From contig NZ_OY781099.1 in the NCBI RefSeq assembly GCF_963676325.1, positions 992,001-1,056,000 of the forward strand: 64,000 nucleotides of DNA. Direction: 5' to 3'. This stretch comes from an uncultured Bacteroides sp. GTDB taxonomy: Bacteria; Bacteroidota; Bacteroidia; Bacteroidales; Bacteroidaceae. Made by a program: the position numbers and the translations under genes. Positions 8,392-18,765 of this stretch are shown piece by piece. The notes beneath the pieces were generated by a model that did not search any database, was not told the DNA's origin, and saw nothing but the letters and a program-made list of their open reading frames with translations. Each line of letters opens with the position of its first letter. The first letter of the stretch is position 1.

Positions 8392-10857
8392 ATGAATAAC
8401 ATGAATATAATACTCCGTAAGTTAGTTTATTTTATATCTGCATCATTCTTGTTGCTGCCTTTTAAAGTAACAGCTGGCGAGTATAAATTGTGGTATGATA
8501 AACCGGCTTCTGTATGGACTGAAGCTTTACCATTAGGTAATGGACGTTTAGGTGCCATGGTTTTTGGTAATCCTTCTGTAGAACAGATCCAACTCAATGA
8601 AGAGACTATATGGGCCGGACGTCCCAATAATAATGCTAATCCTGAAGCATTGGCTAATATTCCTAAAGTACGGGAACTGGTCTTTGCCGGAAAATACCTG
8701 GAAGCTCAGACTTTGGCTACAGAAAAGGTGATGGCAAATACAAATTCCGGAATGCCTTACCAGACTTTTGGTGATTTACGTATTGCTTTTCCCGGACATG
8801 CCCGCTACACAGATTATTACCGTGAGCTGAGTCTTGATTCGGCTCGTGCGCTTGTAGCCTATAAAGTGGACGGTGTCCGTTATCGCAGGGAAATGATCAC
8901 TTCTTTTCCTGATCAGGTTGTGATGATAAAACTTACAGCAGATGCTGCAAAGAAGATTACTTTCAATGCATTCTTCACTTCTCCTCATCAGGATGTGGTT
9001 GTTGATACAGAAAATAATTGCGTAACTCTTTCCGGTGTTTCCTCATGGCATGAAGGTCTGAAAGGTAAAGTTGAATTTCAAGGTCGTTTGTCAGTAAAGG
9101 CCGTAAATGGAAAGGTGCAGTATAAAGACGGAACACTTTCTGTAGAGGGAGCAGATGAAGCAATACTTTACGTTTCAATTGGAACAAATTTTGTGAACTA
9201 CAAAGATATTTCCGGTAATTCAGTTGAGCGTGCAAAAAGTTTTTTGGAGAAAGCACTTACAAGAGATTATAGTACCATACTAAAAGAACATGTTTCATTC
9301 TTCAGAAAATACATGGATCGTGTTTCTCTTTATTTGGGAGAAAACAAACAAACTGGTATTACTACAGATAAACGCATAGAAAACTTTGCGCAAACAAATG
9401 ATGCAAATTTGGTTGCTACCTATTTTCAGTTTGGCAGATATTTGCTAATTTGTTCATCCCAACCGGGTGGACAGCCGGCAAATCTCCAGGGTATATGGAA
9501 TGATAAACTTCTTCCTTCCTGGGACAGTAAGTATACCTGCAACATTAATGTAGAAATGAACTATTGGCCATCAGAGGTAACCAACCTGACAGAACTGAAT
9601 CAGCCATTGTTTAATATGGTAAAGGAAGTTTCTGAAAGTGGAAAGGAAACTGCAAAGATAATGTATGGTGCAGACGGATGGGTATTGCATCACAATACAG
9701 ATATTTGGCGAGTAACAGGTGCTGTGGATAAAGCTCCTTCTGGCATGTGGGCTTCTGGTGGAGCATGGCTTTGCCGCCATCTTTGGGAGCACTACTTATA
9801 TACTGGTGATATTAAGTTCCTTAAAGAAATATATCCTATCATGAAAGGTGCGGCTGTATTCTTTGATCAGACAATGGTTAAGGAGCCTTCACATAATTGG
9901 CTGGTTGTTTGTCCTTCCAACTCTCCTGAGAATGTTCATGCAGGAAGTAACGGAGAAGCAACAACTGCTGCAGGTTGTACAATGGACAATCAGATTATCT
10001 TTGATCTTTGGAATGAGATCATAGCGTCTTCCCGTTTACTTGGTGTGGATGCTGATTTTGCATCTCATCTGAAACAAAGGTTGAATGAAATGGCACCAAT
10101 GCAAGTTGGCCGTTGGGGACAATTACAGGAATGGATGAACGATTGGGATGACCCGCAGGATATTCATCGTCATGCATCTCATCTTTATGGACTATTTCCA
10201 AGTAATCAGATATCTCCTTATCGCACTCCTGAATTATTTCAGGCAGCCCGCACTTCATTGATTCATCGTGGAGATCCTTCCACAGGTTGGTCTATGGCTT
10301 GGAAAGTTTGTTTCTGGGCACGTTTGCTCGATGGAGATCATGCTTATAAATTAATTACAAATCAACTTTCTCTGGTTCGTAATGAAAAGAAAAAGGGAGG
10401 AACTTATCCAAACTTGTTCGATGCTCATCCACCTTTCCAAATTGATGGCAATTTTGGTTGCTCGGCTGGTATTGCAGAAATGCTGATGCAAAGCTATGAT
10501 GGTTTCATTTATCTGCTCCCGGCTCTTCCTTCCTTATGGAAAGAAGGACACATCAATGGTTTGATTGCCCGTGGAGGTTTTGAACTCGGTATCAGTTGGA
10601 AGAATGGAGAAGTTGAAAAGGTTATTGTCAAATCTCATTTGGGAGGTAATTGTCGTTTGCGTTCACTTACTCCGTTGAAAGGTAAAGGATTGAAAAAAGC
10701 AAAAGGCGAGAATCCAAATACTCTTTATGCAGTACCTTCTGTTCCCTCACCTTTGGTTAAGGATGCAACGAAGCTTACAGGACTTAGTATGAAGAATACT
10801 TATCTGTATGATTTGAATACGAAAGCTGGAAAAGAATACGTAATCTATAAAAAATAA
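8392..10857 (+). CDS. GH95 alpha-L-galactosidase/alpha-L-fucosidase (BT1010-like)
   Basis: Secreted 821-residue GH95 enzyme. Recognisable stretches are LPLGNGRLGAMVFGNP, QLNEETIWAGRPNNN, NYWPSEVTNLTELNQPL, VVCPSNSPEN and FQIDGNFGCSAGIAEML, in the order N-terminal beta-sandwich, (alpha/alpha)6 barrel, C-terminal domain. GH95 members are inverting 1,2-alpha-L-fucosidases or alpha-L-galactosidases; within an RG-II cluster the alpha-L-galactosidase role on side chain A is more likely. A second ATG three codons downstream could also be the start. The spacing to the next gene is only 6 bp, so the two are surely co-transcribed. Confidence 0.85.
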   Translation: MNNMNIILRKLVYFISASFLLLPFKVTAGEYKLWYDKPASVWTEALPLGNGRLGAMVFGNPSVEQIQLNEETIWAGRPNNNANPEALANIPKVRELVFAGKYLEAQTLATEKVMANTNSGMPYQTFGDLRIAFPGHARYTDYYRELSLDSARALVAYKVDGVRYRREMITSFPDQVVMIKLTADAAKKITFNAFFTSPHQDVVVDTENNCVTLSGVSSWHEGLKGKVEFQGRLSVKAVNGKVQYKDGTLSVEGADEAILYVSIGTNFVNYKDISGNSVERAKSFLEKALTRDYSTILKEHVSFFRKYMDRVSLYLGENKQTGITTDKRIENFAQTNDANLVATYFQFGRYLLICSSQPGGQPANLQGIWNDKLLPSWDSKYTCNINVEMNYWPSEVTNLTELNQPLFNMVKEVSESGKETAKIMYGADGWVLHHNTDIWRVTGAVDKAPSGMWASGGAWLCRHLWEHYLYTGDIKFLKEIYPIMKGAAVFFDQTMVKEPSHNWLVVCPSNSPENVHAGSNGEATTAAGCTMDNQIIFDLWNEIIASSRLLGVDADFASHLKQRLNEMAPMQVGRWGQLQEWMNDWDDPQDIHRHASHLYGLFPSNQISPYRTPELFQAARTSLIHRGDPSTGWSMAWKVCFWARLLDGDHAYKLITNQLSLVRNEKKKGGTYPNLFDAHPPFQIDGNFGCSAGIAEMLMQSYDGFIYLLPALPSLWKEGHINGLIARGGFELGISWKNGEVEKVIVKSHLGGNCRLRSLTPLKGKGLKKAKGENPNTLYAVPSVPSPLVKDATKLTGLSMKNTYLYDLNTKAGKEYVIYKK

Positions 10858-10863
10858 ACAATA

Positions 10864-12324
10864 ATGATGAAAAGAAGCAAAGTCATTGCAATGACATGTT
10901 TGTTCCTTTTAGGAATCTGTGGAAACATTCAGGCACAGAAGACTTATATTCCCTGGAATAATGGGAAATTGATGGTTGATGAAAGTGGACGTTATCTGAA
11001 ACAGGCTAACGGTGCTCCGTTCTTCTGGTTAGGTGATACAGGCTGGCTTATGCCTGCACGTCTTGATCGTGATGAAGTGGAATACTATCTTGAACAATGT
11101 AGTAAGAAGGGCTTTAATATGGTTCAGATAATGTTGATGCATACTATGCCTGAAATGAATACTTATGGTCAATGGGCTTTGCCTGATGGCTTTAATTTTA
11201 AAAATATAGATAAAAAAGGTGTATATGGCTACTGGGATCATATAGATTTTATAGTACGTACAGCCGAGAAAAAAGGTATTTACGTAGGTATGGTGTGTCT
11301 TTGGGGAACTCCTGTTAGTAAAGGCCTTGTCAGCGAAAAAGACGCTCAGACTTATGGTAAGTTCTTGGCTGATCGCTATAAAAAGAATCCTAATATTGTC
11401 TGGTTTATCGGAGGAGATATCCGTGGTGATGTGAAGCCTACTGTTTGGACTACACTTGCCAAGACTATAAAGGCTAATGATGAGAATCACCTGATGACTT
11501 TTCACCCAAGAGGAAGAACAACTTCTGCAATCTGGTTTAACAATGAACCTTGGCTAGACTTTAATATGTTCCAATCTGGTCACCGTCGTTACGGTCAGCG
11601 TCTTGGAGATGGAGATTATACCATTCAGGAAAACACAGAAGAGGACAACTGGCGTTATGTAGAAAAAAGCTTTGCTATGAAGCCTTTGAAGCCTACTATT
11701 GATGGCGAACCTGTTTATGAAGAAATACCTCAGGGATTACATGATACAACTCAACCTCTCTGGACAGCCAATGATATTCGCCGTTATGCTTACTGGTCTG
11801 TTTTTGCAGGTTCATTCGGACATACTTACGGACACAACTCTATTATGCAGATGTTGAAGAATGGAGTAGGAGGAGCTTATGGTGCAACAAAACCTTGGTA
11901 TGATGCTTTGAAAGATCCGGGAATGAATCAGATGAACTATTTAAAGAACCTGATGCTTACATTCCCATACTTTGAGAGAGTTCCTGATCAATCTATTATT
12001 GCCGGAACTAATGGTGAACGTTACGAAAGAATTATTGCTACCCGTGGAAACGATTACATGTTGGTTTACAACTATACAAACCGTCCTGCTCAGATTGATT
12101 TGACAAAAATCTCTGGTGCAAAGAAAAAGGCATGGTGGTATAGCCCTGTTAACGGACAGTTGGAATATATAGGTGAATTTGATAACAAAGTTACCGAATT
12201 TATTAATGACAGTGGTTACCGTGCTGGTAATGATATGGTTTTGATCGTGACCGATGCTTCTAAAGAGTACGTGAAACAAGATTGGAAATCACTTCCTGAT
12301 GCTCAGGTAAAGTGGAATAAATAA
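10864..12324 (+). CDS. GH140 apiosidase-like (DUF4038)
   Basis: Secreted 486-residue TIM-barrel protein with a signal peptide ending at IQAQ. It has the DUF4038 hallmarks: LKQANGAPFFWLGDTGW at the N-terminus, IVWFIGGDIRGD in the barrel (probable acid/base region) and PTIDGEPVYE (likely nucleophile region), followed by a small C-terminal beta-domain. GH140, founded on BT1012, cleaves the apiose-galacturonic acid linkage that anchors RG-II side chains A and B. Its place between GH95 and a GH78-GH33 fusion supports that role. Confidence 0.85.
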   Translation: MMKRSKVIAMTCLFLLGICGNIQAQKTYIPWNNGKLMVDESGRYLKQANGAPFFWLGDTGWLMPARLDRDEVEYYLEQCSKKGFNMVQIMLMHTMPEMNTYGQWALPDGFNFKNIDKKGVYGYWDHIDFIVRTAEKKGIYVGMVCLWGTPVSKGLVSEKDAQTYGKFLADRYKKNPNIVWFIGGDIRGDVKPTVWTTLAKTIKANDENHLMTFHPRGRTTSAIWFNNEPWLDFNMFQSGHRRYGQRLGDGDYTIQENTEEDNWRYVEKSFAMKPLKPTIDGEPVYEEIPQGLHDTTQPLWTANDIRRYAYWSVFAGSFGHTYGHNSIMQMLKNGVGGAYGATKPWYDALKDPGMNQMNYLKNLMLTFPYFERVPDQSIIAGTNGERYERIIATRGNDYMLVYNYTNRPAQIDLTKISGAKKKAWWYSPVNGQLEYIGEFDNKVTEFINDSGYRAGNDMVLIVTDASKEYVKQDWKSLPDAQVKWNK

Positions 12325-12341
12325 CAATTAATTAGATAACA

Positions 12342-15300
12342 ATGCCGAAGAAAATATCTTTATTATTGCTCGTTTGTCTGCTTTCCATGAAAGTAGCGGC
12401 TTATGCTGGAGTAAGCATTAACGGCTTGCGTTGTGAGATGCTGAATAATCCTGTTGGAATTGATACAGAATCTCCTCGGATAAGTTGGCACATTTCTTCT
12501 CAGGATAGGGGAGTTACTCAACTTTCTTATCAGATATTGGTGGCTTCCTCTTTGCAGACATTAAATGCCGGTGACGGAGATATCTGGAACTCCGGCATTG
12601 TTAAGTCTGCCCAGTCTCAATGGGTGACCTATGCCGGCAAACCTTTGAAAAGCAATAGCCGGTATTACTGGAAAGTAAAGGTTACAACGAATGTTGGGGA
12701 AACTCTTTGGAGTGAACCTGCTCAATGGAGCATGGGATTGTTTTCACAGAACGACTGGAAAGCTCAGTGGATTGGGATGGATAAAGCTTCTCCTTGGGAT
12801 TCGGAAACTCAGTTTTCCCGTTTATCTGCCCGTTACTTACGCAAAGAATTTACTGTTAAGAAAAAGATTGCGCATGCTACTGTGCATATTGCCGGACTGG
12901 GATTGTATGAACTTTACCTGAATGGTCAGAAAGTTGGCGATCGTGTGTTAGCACCTGCACCTACTGATTACAGAAAGAGTATTCTTTATAATAGTTTTGA
13001 CGTAACCGGATTATTGAAAGAAAAAGTAAATGCACTTGGAGTAACGCTTGGTAACGGACGTTTTTATACTATGCGTCAGAACTATAAACCTTATAAGATT
13101 CCTAATTTTGGCTATCCAAAAATGCGCCTTGTTTTAGTTCTGGAATATACAGACGGTACAAAAGATACAGTTGGCAGTGATGGTTCCTGGAAGATAAATC
13201 CCGACGGGCCTATTCGCAGCAATAATGAGTATGACGGTGAGGAATATGATGCCCGTAAGGAATTTGCCGGATGGGCAGAAGCCGGATTTAATGATTCTTC
13301 CTGGTTACCGGCAGAGCGTGTTTCAGTTCCTACGGGTACACTTCATGCTCAGATGACCCCTGGAGTGAAGGTAGTAGACAAGATTCATCCCGTTTCAGTG
13401 AAAGAACTTCCCGGAAAAAGATACATCCTAGACATGGGACAAAATATGGCTGGTTGGATTCGGATGAAAGTGAAGGGTTCAGCAGGTGATACTGTTCGCT
13501 TACGTTTTGCCGAAACACTGCAAAAGAACGGCGAACTTTATGTCGAAAATCTTCGTGATGCAAAGGCGGCTGATACTTATATCCTTAAAGGAAACGGTAT
13601 GGAAGAATGGGCTCCACGATTTGTTTTCCACGGTTTCCGCTATGTTGAAGTAACTGGTTATCCGGGAAAACCGTCAGTTGACCAGTTTGTTGGTGAAGTG
13701 GTGAGTGATGAAATGGAAAATCTGAGCACATTCAGTTGCACAGACCCTATTATTAACCAGATTTACAAGAATGCTTTCTGGGGAATACGTAGTAATTACA
13801 AAGGAATGCCGATTGACTGCCCCCAACGGAATGAACGCCAACCATGGTTGGGCGACCGTGCTGTTGGTTGTTTAGGAGAAAGTTTTGTCTTTGAAAACGG
13901 ACAATTATATAGCAAATGGATAGACGATATTCGTGATGCTCAGCGTGAGGATGGTTGCATCCCTGATGTGGCACCTGCTTATTGGAACTATTATTCTGAT
14001 AATATGACTTGGCCCTCTGTTTTTCTGCTTTCATCCGATATGATCTATTCACAGTTTGGCAATGTCCAACCGATAGTGAAGAACTATGACGCAATGAAAA
14101 AATGGATGAACCACATGCAGAAAGAGTATCTGAATGCCGATTATATTATGACTCGTGATGAATATGGCGATTGGTGTGTTCCACCCGAATCACCAAAGCT
14201 GATTCATTCAAATGATCCTAAACGTCAGACAGATGGAAAATTGATTGCTACCGCTTATTATTATAAGATGCTTGCTTTGATGAGCAAGTTTGCCGCGTTG
14301 CAGAATAAAACTGAAGATGTTCAGGAATATAATGCATTAGCTGGTAAAGTAAAATTAGCTTTCAATAAGCAATTCTTCAAGTCGGATAGTTTGTTTTACG
14401 GAAACAATTCAGCTACATCCAATCTTCTTCCGCTTGCATTCGGTATGGTTCCTGATAATTTGGTAGCCAAAGTAAGCAAGCAGATTGTTGATAAGGTTAT
14501 GAATGCAGATAACGGACATATCTGTACCGGATTGATTGGCTCGCAATGGATAATGCGTGAGTTATGCAAGATGGGGCGTGCAGACGTGGCTTATTTATTG
14601 GCTTCTAACGACACATATCCTAGCTGGGGATATATGGTTAAGAAAGGAGCAACCACTATCTGGGAATTATGGAATGGAGATACAGCCAGTCCAAAGATGA
14701 ATTCCGGTAATCATGTGATGTTACTTGGCGACCTGATTCCTTTCTTTTATGAAAATATGGCGGGAATTAAAACCGATGAACGTGAGGCTGGATTTAAGAA
14801 GATTATCATGAAACCTAATTTTGAAATTCAGGATTTAAGTGATGTTGATGCTTCTTATGTTACTCCTTACGGAAAAGTGGTAAGTAAATGGAAGAAAAAC
14901 CTGAAACATCTGGTTTGGAATATTTCTATCCCGGCTAACAGTAGCGCAATTGTTTATCTGCCTGCTGAGAAGTCGATGATTAAAGAGGGTGATCTTCCTG
15001 CATCCAAAGCAAAAGGTGTGAAATACCTTGGTAAAGAAGGTAATTCTACTCGTTGGGAAGTAGGTTCGGGCGAGTATACATTTACGGTTGATATGAATGT
15101 TGGTCTTGGAGCATGGAGAAAAGGAATTGTAGAAGATGAGTTCCTTTATGAAAAAGCTTCTTTTCCACAAGCTCATGCTGCTACAATAGCAGATACACCT
15201 ACCGGATTAGTTGCTTCATTCTTTGGAGGAACTAAAGAAGGAAATCCAGATGTTTGTATCTGGGTTTGCAGAAAAACTAATGAAGGCTGGACTGCTCCTC

Positions 15301-16130
15301 AAAAAGTTGCCGATGGAATTATGAGCGATACTTTGCGTAAAGCTTGTTATAACCCGGTGCTGTTCCAGGTACCTGGTGGCGAACTTCTGCTATTCTATAA
15401 GATTGGAAAGAATGTTGGCGACTGGACCGGTTATCTGATCCGTTCATTCGATGGAGGAAAAACATGGACGCAACGTGAAGTACTGCCTCAGAATATCCTT
15501 GGGCCTATTAAGAATAAGCCTGTAATGATTGGTAATAAGCTGGTTTGTCCAACAAGTACAGAAGGCAACGGATGGAAAGTTCATTTTGAATCTACCGAAG
15601 ATAAAGGCAAAACATGGAGTGAGATTCAGCCTATCAATGATGGAAAAACAATCAATGCCATTCAGCCAAGTATTCTGTTCCATAAAGATGGTTCATTACA
15701 GATTCTTTGCCGTACGCGTAACAGTGCCATTGCTGAGGCTTGGTCGAAAGACGGAGGCGAGACATGGAGCGAGATGAAACTGATTGATCTGCCTAATAAT
15801 AACTCGGGCACAGACGCGGTAACATTGAAAGATGGTCGTCAGGTATTGATTTATAATCACGTAAAAACACCTGAAGGAGCAAAAAAAGGTGCACGTACAC
15901 CGTTGAATATTGCAGTGTCTAAAGATGGAAAGAAATGGTTTGCTTCACTGATTCTTGAAGATTCACCTATCGGTCAATACTCTTATCCGTCGATAATACA
16001 AGGTAATGATGGATATATTCATGCCATTTACACTTGGAGACGCGAACGGATTAAATACATGAAGATTGATCCTAAACAGTTGAAAGAAGTGCCTATTGTC
16101 AATGGACAATGGCCGGCATTAGATAAATAA
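12342..16130 (+). CDS. Fusion of GH78 rhamnosidase and GH33 sialidase-like domain
   Basis: Very long (1262 residues) secreted protein made of two enzymes. Residues ~25-885 form a complete GH78 rhamnosidase with Ig-like and sandwich domains; the general acid is likely E498 in DCPQRNERQPWLGD. Residues ~905-1262 form a six-bladed sialidase-like propeller with Asp-boxes SFDGGKTW, TEDKGKTW and SKDGGETW. RG-II side chain C is rhamnose on Kdo, a sialic-acid-like keto-sugar acid, so the fusion may remove both sugars in turn. That pairing is inference. It is the last gene of the run; a terminator starts 24 bp after its stop. Confidence 0.85.
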   Translation: MPKKISLLLLVCLLSMKVAAYAGVSINGLRCEMLNNPVGIDTESPRISWHISSQDRGVTQLSYQILVASSLQTLNAGDGDIWNSGIVKSAQSQWVTYAGKPLKSNSRYYWKVKVTTNVGETLWSEPAQWSMGLFSQNDWKAQWIGMDKASPWDSETQFSRLSARYLRKEFTVKKKIAHATVHIAGLGLYELYLNGQKVGDRVLAPAPTDYRKSILYNSFDVTGLLKEKVNALGVTLGNGRFYTMRQNYKPYKIPNFGYPKMRLVLVLEYTDGTKDTVGSDGSWKINPDGPIRSNNEYDGEEYDARKEFAGWAEAGFNDSSWLPAERVSVPTGTLHAQMTPGVKVVDKIHPVSVKELPGKRYILDMGQNMAGWIRMKVKGSAGDTVRLRFAETLQKNGELYVENLRDAKAADTYILKGNGMEEWAPRFVFHGFRYVEVTGYPGKPSVDQFVGEVVSDEMENLSTFSCTDPIINQIYKNAFWGIRSNYKGMPIDCPQRNERQPWLGDRAVGCLGESFVFENGQLYSKWIDDIRDAQREDGCIPDVAPAYWNYYSDNMTWPSVFLLSSDMIYSQFGNVQPIVKNYDAMKKWMNHMQKEYLNADYIMTRDEYGDWCVPPESPKLIHSNDPKRQTDGKLIATAYYYKMLALMSKFAALQNKTEDVQEYNALAGKVKLAFNKQFFKSDSLFYGNNSATSNLLPLAFGMVPDNLVAKVSKQIVDKVMNADNGHICTGLIGSQWIMRELCKMGRADVAYLLASNDTYPSWGYMVKKGATTIWELWNGDTASPKMNSGNHVMLLGDLIPFFYENMAGIKTDEREAGFKKIIMKPNFEIQDLSDVDASYVTPYGKVVSKWKKNLKHLVWNISIPANSSAIVYLPAEKSMIKEGDLPASKAKGVKYLGKEGNSTRWEVGSGEYTFTVDMNVGLGAWRKGIVEDEFLYEKASFPQAHAATIADTPTGLVASFFGGTKEGNPDVCIWVCRKTNEGWTAPQKVADGIMSDTLRKACYNPVLFQVPGGELLLFYKIGKNVGDWTGYLIRSFDGGKTWTQREVLPQNILGPIKNKPVMIGNKLVCPTSTEGNGWKVHFESTEDKGKTWSEIQPINDGKTINAIQPSILFHKDGSLQILCRTRNSAIAEAWSKDGGETWSEMKLIDLPNNNSGTDAVTLKDGRQVLIYNHVKTPEGAKKGARTPLNIAVSKDGKKWFASLILEDSPIGQYSYPSIIQGNDGYIHAIYTWRRERIKYMKIDPKQLKEVPIVNGQWPALDK

Positions 16131-16153
16131 TAGATTTTGTTAAGTTTGGGTTT

Positions 16154-16190
16154 ATCCTCAGAAGGTATTTTACTTTCTGAGGATTTTCTT
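16154..16190 (+). terminator. Rho-independent terminator of the pectin operon
   Basis: Inverted arms ATCCTCAGAA (16154-16163) and TTCTGAGGAT (16175-16184) are followed by TTTCTTTT. It ends the seven-gene run that begins before the window. Confidence 0.8.
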
Positions 16191-16221
16191 TTATAAAGAC
16201 AACTGATTAACATAACATTCT

Positions 16222-16229
16222 TATCTTTG
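16222..16229 (+). promoter_or_regulatory. Bacteroidetes -7 promoter element for the PL22 gene
   Basis: TATCTTTG matches the TAnnTTTG -7 consensus and lies about 48 bp before the oligogalacturonate lyase start, just after a terminator. The -33 element is weak. Confidence 0.6.
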
Positions 16230-16276
16230 GCTTTAAAATCAGCCTGAATAAGAAATTTAATATCATATAAAAGCAA

Positions 16277-17521
16277 ATGAAAAAAAGTATTATCTGGATT
16301 GCATTATTTGCCGTAGCGCAGCTCATGCAAGCACAAACACCGGTAATGGAAACCGGTGGGAAACACATGCCAAACGAATGGATTGACAAGGATACAGGGC
16401 ATAAAGTGATTAAACTAACCCGTAGAGATGGTATTAATATGAGTTTCTATTTCCATAACAATCCTTTTATAGGCAATAAAATGGTGTTTTGTGGTGGCTC
16501 CAGAAAAGGAGAAACACCTAATATCAAGGGGCAGGAAATTTATAATACCGATGCAAAAGATTTGCAGATGTATTGGGTTGACCTGAATACTCTGAAGACT
16601 GAGCAGCTCACTCACGAATCATCACCTGTGAAGACAGAAATAGTTTGTGCACGTACCAGGGAAATCTTTTATCAGATAAAGGATAGCGTGTTTTCCTTAA
16701 ACACAGAAACAAGAAAGAAGAAGCTGATCTTTGTGTTCCCCGAAAACGAAAGATCGGCCATTACTACGGTAAATGCTGATGGCTCATTGCTGGCAGGAGT
16801 GTTCTCTAATCCTAAAGAGGCTGAGATTGTTAAGGCACATCCCTTAAAAAGTGAATTTTTCAACATGATATATGAGGCTAAACTTCCACGTACGTTGTTT
16901 GTTATTGACACAAAAACAGGAGTGTTGAAACGAATTTATTCTGAAAATGAATGGCTCAATCACATGCAATTTTCACCGGTTAACCCACATTTGCTAATGT
17001 TTTGTCACGAAGGCCCATGGCATAAGGTGGACAGAATATGGACCATTGATGTTATCAAGGGTGGAAAGCCGCAGTTGATTCATAAGCGTACTATGGATAT
17101 GGAGATAGCAGGTCACGAATGGTTTGGTTCCAAAGGGGATGCCATTTATTTTGATCTTCAGAAGCCCAGAGGCAAAAAGTTCTTTGTAGGTAAAACAGAT
17201 TTGAAAACAAATAAAGAGATCAGTTACGAATTGCAGCGCAATGAGTGGTCTGTACATTACACAACCTCATGGGGTGAAACACTTATGGCCGGTGATGGTG
17301 GAAGCTCAACCTCTGTAGCTAAAGCACCCAATGGTCAGTGGATTTATCTGTTCCAACCGAAGGGAAATAAACTGGTTTCAACCAAACTTGTGAACATGAA
17401 AAATCACAATTATCATCTTGAGCCCAACGTACATTTCTCACCAGATAACAAATGGATCATCTTCCGTGCTAACTTTGAAGGACAAGAAAATGTATATGCT
17501 GTTCAGATAGAAAAAAAGTAG
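16277..17521 (+). CDS. Oligogalacturonate lyase, PL22
   Basis: Predicted periplasmic 414-residue lyase that splits unsaturated or saturated di- and oligogalacturonides from homogalacturonan. It begins with a signal peptide (MKKSIIWIALFAVAQLMQAQ) and a beta-propeller in which the PL22 signature MFCHEGPWHKVDRIWTID is clear; histidines in this stretch and near HMQFSP are expected to hold the metal and catalytic base. Family length is usually about 390 residues, so the gene is full-length. It has its own promoter and terminator and so is a separate transcript beside the RG-II run. Confidence 0.9.
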   Translation: MKKSIIWIALFAVAQLMQAQTPVMETGGKHMPNEWIDKDTGHKVIKLTRRDGINMSFYFHNNPFIGNKMVFCGGSRKGETPNIKGQEIYNTDAKDLQMYWVDLNTLKTEQLTHESSPVKTEIVCARTREIFYQIKDSVFSLNTETRKKKLIFVFPENERSAITTVNADGSLLAGVFSNPKEAEIVKAHPLKSEFFNMIYEAKLPRTLFVIDTKTGVLKRIYSENEWLNHMQFSPVNPHLLMFCHEGPWHKVDRIWTIDVIKGGKPQLIHKRTMDMEIAGHEWFGSKGDAIYFDLQKPRGKKFFVGKTDLKTNKEISYELQRNEWSVHYTTSWGETLMAGDGGSSTSVAKAPNGQWIYLFQPKGNKLVSTKLVNMKNHNYHLEPNVHFSPDNKWIIFRANFEGQENVYAVQIEKK

Positions 17522-17543
17522 TAACAGCAGTTGATCAACTTTA

Positions 17544-17583
17544 ATGGGCAGTTGTGTACAGTCATTTGTGCACAACTGCCCAT
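17544..17583 (+). terminator. Strong hairpin terminator after the PL22 gene
   Basis: A 17-bp stem with one U-G wobble is formed by 17544-17560 and 17567-17583 around a 6-nt loop. CTGTTTT follows. Confidence 0.85.
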
Positions 17584-17642
17584 TCTGTTTTATATACCAC
17601 ATCTATGCTATATAATACCCCCTAAAATGCCACATCTGCGGT

Positions 17643-17674
17643 ATTGTCCTTTAACTCAACTTCAAATACCTTTG
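17643..17674 (+). promoter_or_regulatory. Promoter of the binding protein-SusCD operon
   Basis: ATTG at 17643-17646 (-33-like) and TACCTTTG at 17667-17674 (-7) are separated by 20 bp. The first gene of the operon starts about 143 bp further on, so a leader of roughly 135 nt is expected. Confidence 0.6.
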
Positions 17675-17817
17675 CAAAAGTAAAATAGAACAAATTAGGT
17701 TATGAAGTATTTAATCAGAAAAAACGAAATTATTCCTTTAGTTATGGGAATGTGTTGTTGCAGATAATTATTGATGTTATTAGGTAAGTTAAGGTATTAC
17801 AATTAAATTTTTAAGGT

Positions 17818-18744
17818 ATGAAGAATTTCAGGATACAATTATTGATAGTAGCTTTGGTAGCTACAGCAAGCTTACATGCACAAAAGAACACTTCTGATAT
17901 TTACATTAAAGGTGCAAAGTTTACAACTCCTTTGGTTCAAAAATGGATAACCGAATATAAAAAAGTAAATCCGCAGGTTCAGATTAAGTGGGCCGATAAA
18001 AATGCCGATAATGATGCGGTTGATTTGAATGTGCAGGTATATAATGACTCTTTACAATCGGACAAACAAGTGATTTATGTTGGCAGATATGCTCTTCTTC
18101 CCGTGGCCGGTAAGAATAATTCCTGTTTGGCTGAGTTAAACAAAAGAAACCTCAGTAAGAAGAAGCTGAAAGAGCTTTTTTTCAGAGAAGATGTTTATGA
18201 AGATGATGTGAAAGACTCCAAATTAGCAAATAAGGCTACGGTCTATTCCGGTAATAGTAAATCTGCTGCAACGGTTACATTTGCTACTTATTTCGGTCAT
18301 AATACGGCCGATATCAAGGGTAAAAAGATTTCTGGAGATGATCTTTTCCTGATTAATGCAGTAGAAAAAGATCAGACGGGGATAACCTTCAACACCCTGA
18401 ACTATCTATTTAACACTGATACCCGTAAACTGAAGGATAATATTGCTTTGCTTCCGCTTGATATGAAGAAAGAGCAACGTAAAGTTCTGGCATCTGAAAA
18501 TATTGACGAGGTGATTGCTTTACTGGAAAATCAGTCGGTTGATCTTATTCCGGTTCAGAACTTTGGTTTTCTTTATTCAAGTACAGTAAATCCGGAAGTA
18601 CAGAAATTTATTAGCTGGGTGTTGAACAACGGATTAACTCACAATCACAGTTATGGTTTTCTGAAACCAACAGAGGATGTGCTTGCATCCCAAAGAAAGC
18701 AGATAGAAGATAATCATTACTTATCATCTGCAAAAACAAAATAA
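17818..18744 (+). CDS. PstS-like periplasmic solute-binding protein
   Basis: Secreted 308-residue protein with a signal peptide ending at SLHAQ and no lipobox. The beta-alpha pattern (IYIKGAKFTTPLVQKWITEYKKVNP, later ENQSVDLIPVQNFGFLYSS) resembles type 2 periplasmic binding proteins of the phosphate/molybdate group. No ABC transporter gene lies nearby; instead it is the first gene of an operon with SusC, SusD, an Ntn hydrolase and a TlpA-like protein. It may pass a ligand imported by SusCD to another step, which is speculative. The ligand is unknown. Confidence 0.6.
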   Translation: MKNFRIQLLIVALVATASLHAQKNTSDIYIKGAKFTTPLVQKWITEYKKVNPQVQIKWADKNADNDAVDLNVQVYNDSLQSDKQVIYVGRYALLPVAGKNNSCLAELNKRNLSKKKLKELFFREDVYEDDVKDSKLANKATVYSGNSKSAATVTFATYFGHNTADIKGKKISGDDLFLINAVEKDQTGITFNTLNYLFNTDTRKLKDNIALLPLDMKKEQRKVLASENIDEVIALLENQSVDLIPVQNFGFLYSSTVNPEVQKFISWVLNNGLTHNHSYGFLKPTEDVLASQRKQIEDNHYLSSAKTK

Positions 18745-18765
18745 CTTCTAAATAAAGCATATCTT

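Noticed and set aside
17593..17646. CCACATCT occurring twice before the SusCD operon
   Set aside because: It resembles the ATCTGCTACT repeat only loosely, and two short matches are not enough for a call.
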